DNA of 29,592 bases, from assembly GCA_050179135.1 (NCBI GenBank), contig JBFXFK010000055.1, positions 1 through 29,592 of the forward strand, read 5' to 3'. The first letter of the stretch is position 1. Each line of letters starts with the position of its first letter. Of this stretch, positions 8,426 to 18,334 are shown piece by piece. This DNA is from UBA4064 sp050179135. Its GTDB lineage: Bacteria > Desulfobacterota > Desulfobacteria > Desulfobacterales > Desulfatirhabdiaceae. Below the pieces are notes generated by a model. It made no database searches. It saw only the letters and a program-made list of their open reading frames with translations, and was not told the DNA's origin. The translations under genes were made by a program, and so were the position numbers.

Positions 8426-8453
8426 TTGACAGGATAATCGAAAAACATGTAAC
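8426..8453 (+). promoter_or_regulatory. Candidate sigma70-type promoter of the thiamine operon
   Basis: A perfect -35 hexamer TTGACA (8426-8431) is followed after 16 bases by TGTAAC (8448-8453), four of six matches to the -10 consensus. A start near 8460 would place the TPP aptamer immediately at the 5' end of the transcript, the usual arrangement. This rests on position and hexamer match only. Confidence 0.5.
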
Positions 8454-8471
8454 TGAATCATAAAAATGATC

Positions 8472-8566
8472 GGGAGCTTGGACACACCAGGCTGAGAGGG
8501 GCTCTGCTTTATACCGTGAGCCCGACCGTTGAACCTGATCCGGATAATGCCGGTGGAGGAAAACAT
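8472..8566 (+). promoter_or_regulatory. TPP riboswitch (THI element)
   Basis: The conserved aptamer core is clear. CTGAGA (8492-8497) precedes the P3 stem GGGCTC (8499-8504)/GAGCCC (8518-8523). The invariant pyrophosphate-sensor half follows, GAACCTGATCCGGATAATGC (8531-8550), and then CCGGTGGAGGAAAA. These are the class-defining elements of TPP riboswitches. It lies on the same strand as thiB-thiP-thiQ and directly before an intrinsic terminator, so high TPP is expected to stop transcription. A 100-N gap separates it from thiB, but the match of ligand and transported substrate makes the link convincing. The ends are approximate. Confidence 0.95.
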
Positions 8567-8576
8567 GGGGTTTCAA

Positions 8577-8611
8577 GCCATCTCCTTTGCCGGAGATGGC
8601 TTTTTTATTTT
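8577..8611 (+). terminator. Intrinsic terminator, expression platform of the TPP riboswitch
   Basis: GCCATCTCC (8577-8585) and GGAGATGGC (8592-8600) form a 9-bp stem with a 6-nt loop, followed at once by six T and a further T-rich tract up to the gap. Its position just after the aptamer indicates attenuation by transcription termination rather than by blocking a ribosome-binding site. Confidence 0.88.
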
Positions 8612-8711
8612 NNNNNNNNNNNNNNNNNNNNNNNNNNNNNNNNNNNNNNNNNNNNNNNNNNNNNNNNNNNNNNNNNNNNNNNNNNNNNNNNNNNNNNNNN
8701 NNNNNNNNNNN
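8612..8711. other. Assembly gap (100 N)
   Basis: Exactly 100 undetermined bases, probably a fixed-size scaffold gap, so the true length is unknown. It begins in the T-tract of the riboswitch terminator and ends one base before the ribosome-binding site of thiB. Additional sequence, even a gene, could be hidden here. Confidence 0.95.
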
Positions 8712-8727
8712 CAAGGGGAAAATGACG

Positions 8728-9765
8728 ATGAAAACCATGATAATATCCATCCTGTGTCTGATGTTGAATTGTGGAATGGCCGCCGCTCAAAATCCGGTTT
8801 CGGAGCTGACGGTCATGACACATGACAGCTTCAGTATCAGCAAAGATGTGCTGGCGCGTTTTGAACAGGAAAATGCGGTTAAAATCCGTTTTTTAAAGGC
8901 CGGCGATGCCGGAGCCGCATTGAATCAGGCCATTTTGTCAAAAAAAAATCCACTGGCGGATGTGTTTTATGGTGTGGACAACACCTTCATGAGCCGGGCC
9001 CTGAAAGCAGACATATTTTTGCCCTATCAATCTCCCAATCTGAAACAGATCGGGGATGCGCTGAAACTGGATACCGCATTTCGCCTGTCACCGGTCGATT
9101 TTGGGGATGTGTGTCTGAATTATGATAAAGCCTGGTTTGCTTCCCGGAATATGAAGGCGCCTGACAGTCTGGAGGATTTGATTAGACCGGAATACGCCGG
9201 ATTGACTGTGGCGGAAAGCCCGGCCACATCTTCACCCGGGCTGGCGTTTTTACTGACGACCATCGGGCATTTCGGGGAAAACGGTTTTCTGGATTACTGG
9301 AAAAAACTGAAGCAGAACCAGGTTCTGATTGTGAACGGCTGGAAGGAGGCATATTGGGGCAATTTTACCGCTGCATCCAAAGGCAGTCGGCCCATTGTGG
9401 TCAGCTATGCCAGCAGCCCGCCGGCGGAAATCCATTTTGCCAAAACAGCCCTGAAAGAAGCCCCCACGGCTGCCGTAACGGCAAAAGAAACCTGTTTTCG
9501 ACAGATCGAATTTGTTGGCATTCTGAAAGGCGCCCGGAACCCGGAAATGGCCGGGAAGCTGATCGATTTTTTTCTGGATAAACCCTTTCAGGAAGATATA
9601 CCCCTTCAGATGTTCATGTTTCCTGCAAATACAACTGCAGCGCTTCCGGACATATTTGTAAAATATGCCAAAACAGCAGTCGATCCGGTTGCCCTGGATA
9701 GCGACCGGATTGAATCTCAGCGCGAAAAATGGCTTGAAGCCTGGGCCGATTCGGTTCTTCGGTGA
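8728..9765 (+). CDS. thiB: Thiamine ABC transporter, periplasmic substrate-binding protein
   Basis: This 345-residue exported protein starts with M-K-T-M followed by a hydrophobic stretch and A-A-A-Q, a signal peptide. The mature part follows the E. coli ThiB/TbpA pattern: L-T-V-M-T-H-D-S-F, A-D-V-F-Y-G-V-D-N, S-P-A-T-S-S-P-G-L-A-F, V-N-G-W-K-E-A-Y, and a Q-R-E-K-W-L-E-A-W ending. ThiB binds thiamine, TMP or TPP in the periplasm and hands it to ThiPQ. ATG 8728 is chosen over the in-frame ATG 8722 because AAGGGG (8713-8718) then has 9-nt rather than 3-nt spacing. The stop overlaps the thiP start (GTGA), implying translational coupling. The TPP riboswitch upstream supports thiamine specificity. 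Confidence 0.93.
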   Translation: MKTMIISILCLMLNCGMAAAQNPVSELTVMTHDSFSISKDVLARFEQENAVKIRFLKAGDAGAALNQAILSKKNPLADVFYGVDNTFMSRALKADIFLPYQSPNLKQIGDALKLDTAFRLSPVDFGDVCLNYDKAWFASRNMKAPDSLEDLIRPEYAGLTVAESPATSSPGLAFLLTTIGHFGENGFLDYWKKLKQNQVLIVNGWKEAYWGNFTAASKGSRPIVVSYASSPPAEIHFAKTALKEAPTAAVTAKETCFRQIEFVGILKGARNPEMAGKLIDFFLDKPFQEDIPLQMFMFPANTTAALPDIFVKYAKTAVDPVALDSDRIESQREKWLEAWADSVLR

Positions 9766-11441
9766 ACCGCGGACCGCAAAATGCCCCATTGATCTGGATC
9801 GCCATTCCACTGGTTCTTCTGGCGGTTTTTTATGGATATCCCATGGCGGCCATCCTGAAAACCAGTTTTCAAATGGATGGAAACGGCGGGCTGGATCAGG
9901 TTTTCCACATTCTGTCTTCCCGGATGTTTGGATATGCCCTGGGATTCAGTCTGTTTCAGGCCGTGCTGTCAACCCTTCTGACCCTCGGGTTTGCACTGCC
10001 TGGCGTCATCATGTTTCTGTTATGTGATTTTTCCGGTAAAAAATGGATGCAACTGCTTGCATCGCTTCCATTTGTTCTGCCAACCGTTGTCGTAGCCACG
10101 GCATTCCGGGCATTATGGGGCAGTCATGGAATGGTGAACAGTTTTGCTGTTCACTGTTTGGGGTTTCATTCAGCGCCATTCAATCTCGATTATGGACTGC
10201 CTGCCGTGCTGATGGCGCATGTTTTTTACAATACATCCGTGGTGTTTAAAATGGTAGCCGGATTTGGCGCCAACCTGGACCGATCCCTGATTGACAGCGC
10301 CCGCAGCCTGGGGGCCTCAACTCGGATTATCGTTTTCCGGATTCTTCTGCCCTTGCTGAAACCGGCCGTTACAGCCGCCTCCCTTCTGGTTTTTCTGTTC
10401 TGTTTTTGCAGTTTTGGTGTGGTGCTGATTTTGGGTGGACCCGGGTTCAGCACGCTGGAAATTGAAATTTATCGCCAGACCGTTCACTTTTTCAACCTCC
10501 CGGCGGCTGCCATTCTGTCTCTGGTTCAGATCCTGTTTACGGGAATAGTGTTTGTGGTGTATTTGAAACTTCAGAAACATCATCCGGCCGCTCCTTTCAA
10601 CACCGGTGGCGCCGGTTTGTCATTGCCGGTCCGGAGCCGGATGAAACGGTTGGGAATCCGGTTTTTTCAGTCGGCATGGATACTGTTTTTTGGCTTGCCG
10701 CTTCTGTCACTTGTAATCGGATCAATTTATACCGATACCGGGTTTTCACCGGTTTTTTTCATGGAACTGTTTCGAAATCCCGATCAGTCGGTTTTTTATA
10801 TTTCCCCCTTTCGCGCCATTGCGCACTCTATTGGATTTGCCGGGACGGCTACCCTGATTTCGATGATGATCGGGATTCCGGTTGCGGCATATTTGTCATC
10901 CACATCGGGTCGAATCCGGCCGGTTATTGATATTCTGTTCATGTTGCCACTCAGCACGTCTGCGGTTACGCTCGGATTCGGGTTTATCATCGCCTTTGAT
11001 CGTCCGCCGCTTGATCTGAGAGAATCGTGGATATTGATTCCCATGTCTCATGCCCTGGTCGCATTCCCATTTGTGGTGCGGGTTCTGGTTCCGGCGTTTC
11101 AGGGTGTGTCCGAACGATTGGGAGAGGCTGCCGCATTGCTGGGCGCAACAACCGGACAGATATGGTGGAAAATCATATTCCCGATTGCCCGGAACTCCAT
11201 TGCCGGGGCCACCATTTTTTCATTTATGATCAGCCTGGGAGAGTTTGGCGCCACGGCATTTATTGCCAGGCCCCAGACATCAACGATTCCTGTCGCCATT
11301 TTCCGGTTTTTAAGCCAGCCGGGGAGTCTGAATCAGGGGCAGGCGATGGCCATGAGTTGTCTGCTTCTTCTGATTACGGTTTTTGGATTTTTATGGGTGG
11401 AGTGGCTGATCGCGGTTGAGCCGAAAAGGGCGTGTGTGTGA
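9762..11441 (+). CDS. thiP: Thiamine ABC transporter, permease (two fused membrane domains)
   Basis: This 559-residue inner-membrane protein holds two copies of the binding-protein-dependent permease domain. Each has the cytoplasmic EAA-type loop that docks on the ATPase: D-S-A-R-S-L-G-A-S (about 178-186) and E-A-A-A-L-L-G-A-T (455-463). The fused architecture and length match ThiP, which forms the channel for thiamine import. It starts at GTG 9762 inside the thiB stop codon (GTGA overlap) and its own stop overlaps the thiQ start in the same way. This gives one coupled thiB-thiP-thiQ operon under riboswitch control. Confidence 0.92.
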   Translation: MNRGPQNAPLIWIAIPLVLLAVFYGYPMAAILKTSFQMDGNGGLDQVFHILSSRMFGYALGFSLFQAVLSTLLTLGFALPGVIMFLLCDFSGKKWMQLLASLPFVLPTVVVATAFRALWGSHGMVNSFAVHCLGFHSAPFNLDYGLPAVLMAHVFYNTSVVFKMVAGFGANLDRSLIDSARSLGASTRIIVFRILLPLLKPAVTAASLLVFLFCFCSFGVVLILGGPGFSTLEIEIYRQTVHFFNLPAAAILSLVQILFTGIVFVVYLKLQKHHPAAPFNTGGAGLSLPVRSRMKRLGIRFFQSAWILFFGLPLLSLVIGSIYTDTGFSPVFFMELFRNPDQSVFYISPFRAIAHSIGFAGTATLISMMIGIPVAAYLSSTSGRIRPVIDILFMLPLSTSAVTLGFGFIIAFDRPPLDLRESWILIPMSHALVAFPFVVRVLVPAFQGVSERLGEAAALLGATTGQIWWKIIFPIARNSIAGATIFSFMISLGEFGATAFIARPQTSTIPVAIFRFLSQPGSLNQGQAMAMSCLLLLITVFGFLWVEWLIAVEPKRACV

Positions 11442-12502
11442 ATCGATCCGGCTCAAATTTTCTGGAACTGAAATGCATTGCCAAATCGTATGGCGGTCTG
11501 CCTGCGCTGGATGACATCAGTCTGACGGTTGAAACCGGCCAGATATTATGCATTCTGGGACCATCCGGATGTGGAAAAAGTACATTGCTCCGGGTTATGG
11601 CCGGCATTGAAATGCCGGATGCCGGCCAGGTGTTGATCGAAGGCCTGGACATGACAGGGGTTCCGGTGGAAAATCGCAGCGTCGGCATGGTGTTTCAGGA
11701 TTTTGCTCTGTTTCCACACAAAACGGTTGCGGGCAACATTGCGTTCGGCCTGGAAATGATGAAGCTGCCCCGCGGGGAAATTGACAGACGGGTGGCCGAT
11801 ATGCTGTCCCTGGTGGATATGGCGGATTATGGAAACAGACAAATCCATCAGCTTTCCGGTGGTCAGCGTCAGCGGGTTGCACTGGCCAGAAGTCTGGCTC
11901 CCCAGCCCCGCCTGCTGCTTCTGGATGAACCGATGGGGTCTCTGGACAGGGCGCTTCGGGAGCGACTGGTTCAGGATCTGGGCATAATTTTGAGACATAT
12001 CAACATGACAGCCGTCTATGTTACCCATGATCATGCCGAAGGATTTGGTATAGCAGACCAGATTGCCATCATGAATCAGGGACAGATTGGACAGGTCGGA
12101 ACACCGGAACAGGTGTATCGTCATCCCGGGTCCGCAATCATCGCCCGATTTCTGGGTTTTGACAATTTTCTGGATGGCACACTGGAATCAGGCGGCATGG
12201 TAAAAACAGGGGTGGGAGTTTTCAATACATGCGAATCGGACCATCGGGTGGGAGAAACGGTTAAGGTTCTGATTCGACCGGATGCAGCCGTATTGGAAAT
12301 GGAAGGGCAGGGGGCGCCGGATCAGAACCGCGTGTCCGGCAAATTGGTCAGCCGCATGTTTCAGGGCAGAAATTATCGAATCCGTGTTCGTATCCCGAAT
12401 GGAGATGAACTGGTTTTTGATTTACCCAATCAGCCGGCGCCGCCTGGTATCGGTGGTGATATCCACCTTCTGATCCGGAATTCGGCCATCACGGTTTTTT
12501 GA
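11438..12502 (+). CDS. thiQ: Thiamine ABC transporter, ATP-binding protein
   Basis: This 354-residue ATPase has Walker A G-P-S-G-C-G-K-S-T (41-49), signature L-S-G-G-Q (139-143), Walker B L-L-L-L-D-E-P (D163, E164) and the switch histidine in Y-V-T-H-D-H. It powers uptake through ThiP. It is longer than E. coli ThiQ (about 230 residues) because it keeps a C-terminal TOBE-like regulatory region (roughly 240-354), as in the MalK/PotA/FbpC type. GTG 11438 is chosen because it repeats the GTGA overlap seen at the thiB/thiP junction and has AAAAGGG 7 bases upstream. GTG 11432, two codons earlier, lies only one base from that site. The gene overlaps the convergent lipoprotein gene by 14 bases. Context gives the thiamine assignment; sequence alone would say only importer ATPase. 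Confidence 0.88.
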   Translation: MNRSGSNFLELKCIAKSYGGLPALDDISLTVETGQILCILGPSGCGKSTLLRVMAGIEMPDAGQVLIEGLDMTGVPVENRSVGMVFQDFALFPHKTVAGNIAFGLEMMKLPRGEIDRRVADMLSLVDMADYGNRQIHQLSGGQRQRVALARSLAPQPRLLLLDEPMGSLDRALRERLVQDLGIILRHINMTAVYVTHDHAEGFGIADQIAIMNQGQIGQVGTPEQVYRHPGSAIIARFLGFDNFLDGTLESGGMVKTGVGVFNTCESDHRVGETVKVLIRPDAAVLEMEGQGAPDQNRVSGKLVSRMFQGRNYRIRVRIPNGDELVFDLPNQPAPPGIGGDIHLLIRNSAITVF

Positions 12503-12710
12503 TGGCATTCAGACGCTCTTCCGCTTCCTTGGCAAACGGGGTATTGGGGTGTTTTTTAATGACTTCTTCATAAAGCGTTTTGGCGTGTTCCGGATTGTTC
12601 TGTTTTTCTTCCAGCTTTGCGGTATCCAGTATGTCCTGGGCCGAATTGCCGGAACAGGCAAAAAAGCCGGATAATGCAATGAACATGATAATCAGAAACA
12701 GATTTTTCAT
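12489..12710 (-). CDS. Small putative lipoprotein with a TPR-like segment
   Basis: This 73-residue protein begins with M-K-N and a hydrophobic stretch ending in G-F-F-A-C (Cys19), a plausible though non-canonical lipobox. The remainder (D-T-A-K-L-E-E-K-Q to the C-terminus) reads as one TPR-like helix pair, A-K-T-L-Y-E-E-V-I-K-K-H-P-N-T-P-F-A. This resembles the repeats of outer-membrane lipoproteins such as BamD or YbgF, but it is far too short to be either. AGGAA lies upstream of the ATG. It converges on and overlaps the end of thiQ and diverges from the next gene with only 45 bases between starts. Role unknown; likely an envelope scaffold or partner protein. Confidence 0.72.
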   Translation of the reverse strand: MKNLFLIIMFIALSGFFACSGNSAQDILDTAKLEEKQNNPEHAKTLYEEVIKKHPNTPFAKEAEERLNAIKKP

Positions 12711-12755
12711 GATGAATTTCCTGTAAGGCGGTTATTCTTTCGGAGTTGTTGATTG

Positions 12756-13556
12756 ATGCAATCATCCCATCTTCTGGCTCAAAAAATTGTTGACCGGATT
12801 GTTGATGGCTTTGTTGTGACCCTTGCACTGAGGTGCTGGCTGGAAACAGCATTCTGTGCCCATGATTTGATAAGCTTTTTAATTATGAATGAAGCCGGGC
12901 CTGACAGTCAACAGGCATCTGCACTGGATCTGGTGTTTTTCCCGGATCAGGCGTTTCAGATTGAAGTGGAGCCATTATTACAAAAAACCGGTTTCAATCG
13001 GTCCGATGAACTGAAAATCATCGCGTTGATAACGGAAATGTCGCCCCGAACACGTATCATGTGGGATGATGTGTCCACCTGCATGCCGTTTCCTGTTGAA
13101 CTGATACCAAGTTTCATTTCCCGGCTGAACATTGCCAGAAGACTTGATGAACGGATTCTCGGGAGCATCAATCAGCACTTGACAGGACCGGACAGAACCC
13201 GATGCTGCGTGATTTTGAGAAACCATGCCATTGAATGGAAAGATGGACATGTGCGTGACATGCAACGGTTCATGGGGTCTGTGCACTCGGATGCAACTGA
13301 TTTTTTATCCTGCTTTACCGATCTGCTGATGTTTTTGTCTGAAGGTGATCTGCCGGACAACCTGCATGATGGCCTGAGGCTGAAGCGGCAATTCTGGACA
13401 GACTGTTTTCATCATGCCGGCGAAATCCAGTCCCGGATGCAGACGACCAACGCAGAAATCATGATCATGGGCGGAAGCCGGATTCTCTCCGTCACACCAG
13501 AGGAAGCGATCCGGAAAATCGATCTGCTGGATCGTATTCTGTGTCGAATGGATTGA
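12756..13556 (+). CDS. Hypothetical protein, 266 residues, no recognised domain
   Basis: I do not recognise a family. The protein is soluble-looking, without a signal peptide or membrane helix, and appears largely alpha-helical, with hydrophobic heptad-like stretches near the start (L-L-A-Q-K-I-V-D-R-I-V-D) and end (I-R-K-I-D-L-L-D-R-I-L). It has five or six scattered cysteines with no C-x-x-C pair. ATG 12756 follows GGAG (12742-12745) at 10 nt; the directly preceding in-frame TTG 12753 is a possible start. Codon use matches the neighbours, and the frame is long and free of convincing alternatives on either strand. It diverges from the small lipoprotein gene and ends 7 bases before the stop of the convergent cyclase gene. 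Confidence 0.78.
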   Translation: MQSSHLLAQKIVDRIVDGFVVTLALRCWLETAFCAHDLISFLIMNEAGPDSQQASALDLVFFPDQAFQIEVEPLLQKTGFNRSDELKIIALITEMSPRTRIMWDDVSTCMPFPVELIPSFISRLNIARRLDERILGSINQHLTGPDRTRCCVILRNHAIEWKDGHVRDMQRFMGSVHSDATDFLSCFTDLLMFLSEGDLPDNLHDGLRLKRQFWTDCFHHAGEIQSRMQTTNAEIMIMGGSRILSVTPEEAIRKIDLLDRILCRMD

Positions 13557-13563
13557 AGCTAAA

Positions 13564-15792
13564 TTATTTATGATCAAGGGTGGTGACACAATCCCAGGTC
13601 GGATCCGGGGGATGCAACAAACATTCCCGGCACCGGTCCTGATACAGTTTTGAAGGCGGGTCTGCCGGCCAATATTGTTTTACCGCTTCAAACAGGGGCA
13701 TGGCCCCGGCCCAGTTCTGATTGCGATAGGCCTGAATCGCCATATTCCATGTCTCAATGGGTGTCGGGTTAAACATGCTGTCGGTTTTTTTGGCCATTAT
13801 TTGAAAGATGCCCACCGGATGCTGTTTGCCCTTTACACGAACCCGATCAATTTCCCGACCCCAAAAATCGGCATGGGCTGCATTCCATGTCGATTCACTG
13901 GCAATAATGGCAACACCATACATTTTGGTAAGCCCTTCCAAGCGGGAGCTCAGATTGACGTTATCCCCCAGCACGGTATAGTCAAAACGGCGTTCCGATC
14001 CCATGTTGCCGACAATCATTGGTCCGCTATTGATACCGATGCCGATTTGCAGAACCGGTTTTCCCTCCTGCTGCCATTTACCCTGAAGGGTTTTCAGTCG
14101 TTCAATCATGTCAACCGCTGTCATACAGGCCTGAAGTGGATGATCTTTTTGAGGAAGCGGCGCACCAAAAATGGCCATGACCGCATCACCGATATATTTG
14201 TCCAACGTACCATGATTGTCAAAAACCACCTGGGACATGTGTGTCAGATATTCATTCAACTGAAGAACAAGTGCTTCAGGTGAAAGATTTTCAGAAAGGG
14301 AGGTAAACCCGCGGATATCGGAAAACAAAACGGTCAACTCTTTTTTTTCACCGCCCAGCTTCAGCATATCCGGGTGTTTCAGCATTTCATCCACAACCGT
14401 TTCATGAACATACAGGCTGAATGTTTGACGGATGTGGCGTTTTTCCTGCTCCTGGTTCAAATAGTCATGAATGGATGTTCCCAGATAAATAACCACCAGA
14501 TTTAACATCGGATACACATGATTCAGCCACAGCTTCAGATTCAGAAATGCGTAATGGGTAAGACCGATATGCCCGATAAAGAGCATGGCAACCCCGCCGG
14601 CCAGATAGATACCTTTGGTGAAGCGATTCAGAACCAGAAAAAAAACGGATGTCAGAAGGAGCAACCCCATGTCGATAAGGGGCGCCAGGCGGTCCGAACG
14701 GTTGAGAAAATTGCCTTGAATAATGTTTTCCATGACATTGCAATGCAGCTCAACACCGGGGAAAACAGGTGAAAACGGGGTTGGACGCATGTCGTGAAGC
14801 CCGACAGTGGTATTGCCGATGATGACAATACGGTCTTTCAGGCTGTCCCGGGAAATTTCATTTTTCAGCAGTGAAACAGCCGAGAAATAGGGGAAAGTAT
14901 AGGATGGCCCATAAAAATTGATCAGAATTTCCCCGCGATCATTGGTGGGGATTTCGGTATTGCCGAACCGGATGTTCCGAACGCCATTACGATCGAGTGT
15001 CGGCATGAGAGACCGGTCCGGAAATGCGGCGGCCAGGGTCTGAAGGGCCAAGGAAGGAAACAAACGATTCTGGTATCGAAATATCAATGGCATCCATCTT
15101 ACAGTGCCATCCGGATCGGCAAAGACATTGAAACTGCCCATGAAGGCGGATGCTTGTTCGATAAGGGGGATATTGGTTTCAAGCCCCAGTGCATCTGCCA
15201 GGGTTCCCGGGGGCGGATTGTCCATGATGCGTACGAGCGGAAGTCTGGCTTTTTCAAGTAAATCTTCGGTGGGTAAAGCCGGAATGAACCCATTTGGATC
15301 AAAGTAAAAAAAATGGCCCAGAACCAGGGGAATGGAGAGGTTTCGAATCGTGTTGGCCAGAAGCACGTCATCATCTTCGGCATCGGCGATTTGGCTCAGT
15401 AGTAAAATCAAATTGGGGTATCGGGTTTCGGTCTGTCCTTCAAACCGGTCACGCAGATCAAGAACAGCCTGCTGTCTCAGCTTCAAATCCGGCTCAAAAA
15501 ACCCCATATCCAGACCGACTGCCTTGGCGCCATGACGCTCTGCAGACTGAATCAGCTCGGCCATTTTTCTTCTGGGCCAGGGCCATCGACCGATGCGATT
15601 GACACTGTCTTCATCAACGCCGATAAAGGCGGTCATGCCGGAAGGTTCAACGATTCCCCGCTGTCGAAAATGCAAATCCCACGCTTTGAGCTCTACCAGT
15701 TCCAGAAATGGCGGAGACCAGAACGACAGCGCCGTTGTAATAACGGCGCTGATCATGACAAACAGAAATGTCCATTGTGGACGAAGTTTCAT
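13564..15792 (-). CDS. CHASE2-domain adenylate cyclase (class III), membrane bound
   Basis: This 742-residue protein makes cAMP from ATP in response to an extracytoplasmic signal. It has an N-terminal membrane helix (about 8-27), a periplasmic CHASE2 domain (about 30-365), three further membrane helices (about 372-442), a class III cyclase catalytic domain (about 480-668) and a short TPR-like tail with a W-D ending typical of this architecture. Catalytic positions are intact: metal-binding D492 (F-S-D-I-R-G-F-T) and D536 (K-Y-I-G-D-A), transition-state N613 and R617 (V-N-L-S-S-R-L-E). The purine-specifying pair is K532 and T606, the Lys/Thr combination of bacterial adenylate rather than guanylate cyclases. 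The start ATG overlaps the upstream gene's TGA (ATGA), so translation is coupled. It is the last gene of a four-gene operon, presumably its output. Confidence 0.94.
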   Translation of the reverse strand: MKLRPQWTFLFVMISAVITTALSFWSPPFLELVELKAWDLHFRQRGIVEPSGMTAFIGVDEDSVNRIGRWPWPRRKMAELIQSAERHGAKAVGLDMGFFEPDLKLRQQAVLDLRDRFEGQTETRYPNLILLLSQIADAEDDDVLLANTIRNLSIPLVLGHFFYFDPNGFIPALPTEDLLEKARLPLVRIMDNPPPGTLADALGLETNIPLIEQASAFMGSFNVFADPDGTVRWMPLIFRYQNRLFPSLALQTLAAAFPDRSLMPTLDRNGVRNIRFGNTEIPTNDRGEILINFYGPSYTFPYFSAVSLLKNEISRDSLKDRIVIIGNTTVGLHDMRPTPFSPVFPGVELHCNVMENIIQGNFLNRSDRLAPLIDMGLLLLTSVFFLVLNRFTKGIYLAGGVAMLFIGHIGLTHYAFLNLKLWLNHVYPMLNLVVIYLGTSIHDYLNQEQEKRHIRQTFSLYVHETVVDEMLKHPDMLKLGGEKKELTVLFSDIRGFTSLSENLSPEALVLQLNEYLTHMSQVVFDNHGTLDKYIGDAVMAIFGAPLPQKDHPLQACMTAVDMIERLKTLQGKWQQEGKPVLQIGIGINSGPMIVGNMGSERRFDYTVLGDNVNLSSRLEGLTKMYGVAIIASESTWNAAHADFWGREIDRVRVKGKQHPVGIFQIMAKKTDSMFNPTPIETWNMAIQAYRNQNWAGAMPLFEAVKQYWPADPPSKLYQDRCRECLLHPPDPTWDCVTTLDHK

Positions 15793-16805
15793 TGGATTGT
15801 AAAAACGTTATCCGACAGATCGTTCAATTCGGGATAAAGGACTGAAGAGACTTTCAGAAGGCATTGGTCGGATTTGGCCCATCGTGGCACCCGCCACCTA
15901 TAGATACCGGTTTTCTGAACAGATGTGGCAATATTGGTATAGGTTTGGCCACCATCAATGGATAAGGCGATATTCACGCCTCCGGAAAAGCCCTGAGGGG
16001 AGATTCCGATGGCTTTCCACTGAATAAATGTAGTTCGTCCACTTTTTAACAGATCATCACCATTGGGCGATACAAGACTGAGATAGGCGCCGGGAGCCGT
16101 AGGAGGAGGGGGGATCGTGCGCGGTAATGTCTCGTACCCGGATACCGCATTAGACATGGCGCCATAACTGGGTTTGATAACCAGATTCCCTGCTGTCCCT
16201 GAAATAAAAGCAAAATAACTCTCAGTGGGCGCCATGGAGAAGGTCTGGATATAATCACCACTCCCATCCCATTTTAGCAGGGCCAGATCCGGTGATATCG
16301 CACCATTGTTTGTAAAATCGAAAACGACATTTCCCCAATTGACCGTAATCGTTTCATATGGACAGGCCACAATCTGCCAACCCGAATTTACCGGTATGAC
16401 AACCTGTTGGACGGTGGCGGCGCCATCAATGACCAATTCTGTCTGTTTTTGGGAAATGATCCACCACCCTTTTCCATATTGAATCTGATCGATGCCTGCC
16501 TGGGAAATTTCAATATAATCCAGAATATCCGGTGGAAGGGCATTATTCAGTTTGAAAAGCCGCCAGAGTCCGGAATCATAAACATTGTCAAAAAAAGGGG
16601 CAAGTGTCTGAAAGGTATCCGGGTTTGATGGAATAACAGGAATTCCGACAAGACGATATGCTTTTGCAGCGTCTTCTGTGCTGAATTGCTCAGCTCCTGG
16701 GAGACTGATGGTAATGGCAGATACGTCCGCTGAATAAACCGGGCAGAATAATATGGCAATTAGGATAATATATGCGGTTTTGAATCGTAATTTATTGTTT
16801 AACAT
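15789..16805 (-). CDS. Exported protein with C-terminal Ig-like (Kre9/KNH-type) domain
   Basis: This 338-residue protein carries a signal peptide (K-L-R-F-K then a hydrophobic run, cleavage near residues 25-31). The middle part (about 32-230) is beta-rich and Trp/Gly-containing and I do not recognise it. A Pro-rich hinge (P-P-P-P-T-A-P) leads to a C-terminal domain (about 243-337) beginning L-S-L-V-S-P-N-G-D-D-L-L and containing I-Q-W and S-I-D-G-G-Q-T-Y. That pattern is typical of extracellular Ser/Thr-rich-protein or Kre9/KNH-like Ig folds found on bacterial surface proteins. AAGGGAT precedes the ATG. It sits between the FecR protein (33 bases away) and the cyclase (4-base overlap), so a role in presenting or sensing an envelope signal for the cyclase is plausible but inferred. 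Confidence 0.82.
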   Translation of the reverse strand: MLNNKLRFKTAYIILIAILFCPVYSADVSAITISLPGAEQFSTEDAAKAYRLVGIPVIPSNPDTFQTLAPFFDNVYDSGLWRLFKLNNALPPDILDYIEISQAGIDQIQYGKGWWIISQKQTELVIDGAATVQQVVIPVNSGWQIVACPYETITVNWGNVVFDFTNNGAISPDLALLKWDGSGDYIQTFSMAPTESYFAFISGTAGNLVIKPSYGAMSNAVSGYETLPRTIPPPPTAPGAYLSLVSPNGDDLLKSGRTTFIQWKAIGISPQGFSGGVNIALSIDGGQTYTNIATSVQKTGIYRWRVPRWAKSDQCLLKVSSVLYPELNDLSDNVFTIQ

Positions 16806-16838
16806 AGCGAATAATCCCTTCGTCAGCTTGGTCTCAAA

Positions 16839-18293
<1,455 letters not shown>

Positions 18294-18334
18294 ATGATTT
18301 CCTCTCCCGATATCATCATCTCCCTGATTATGAA

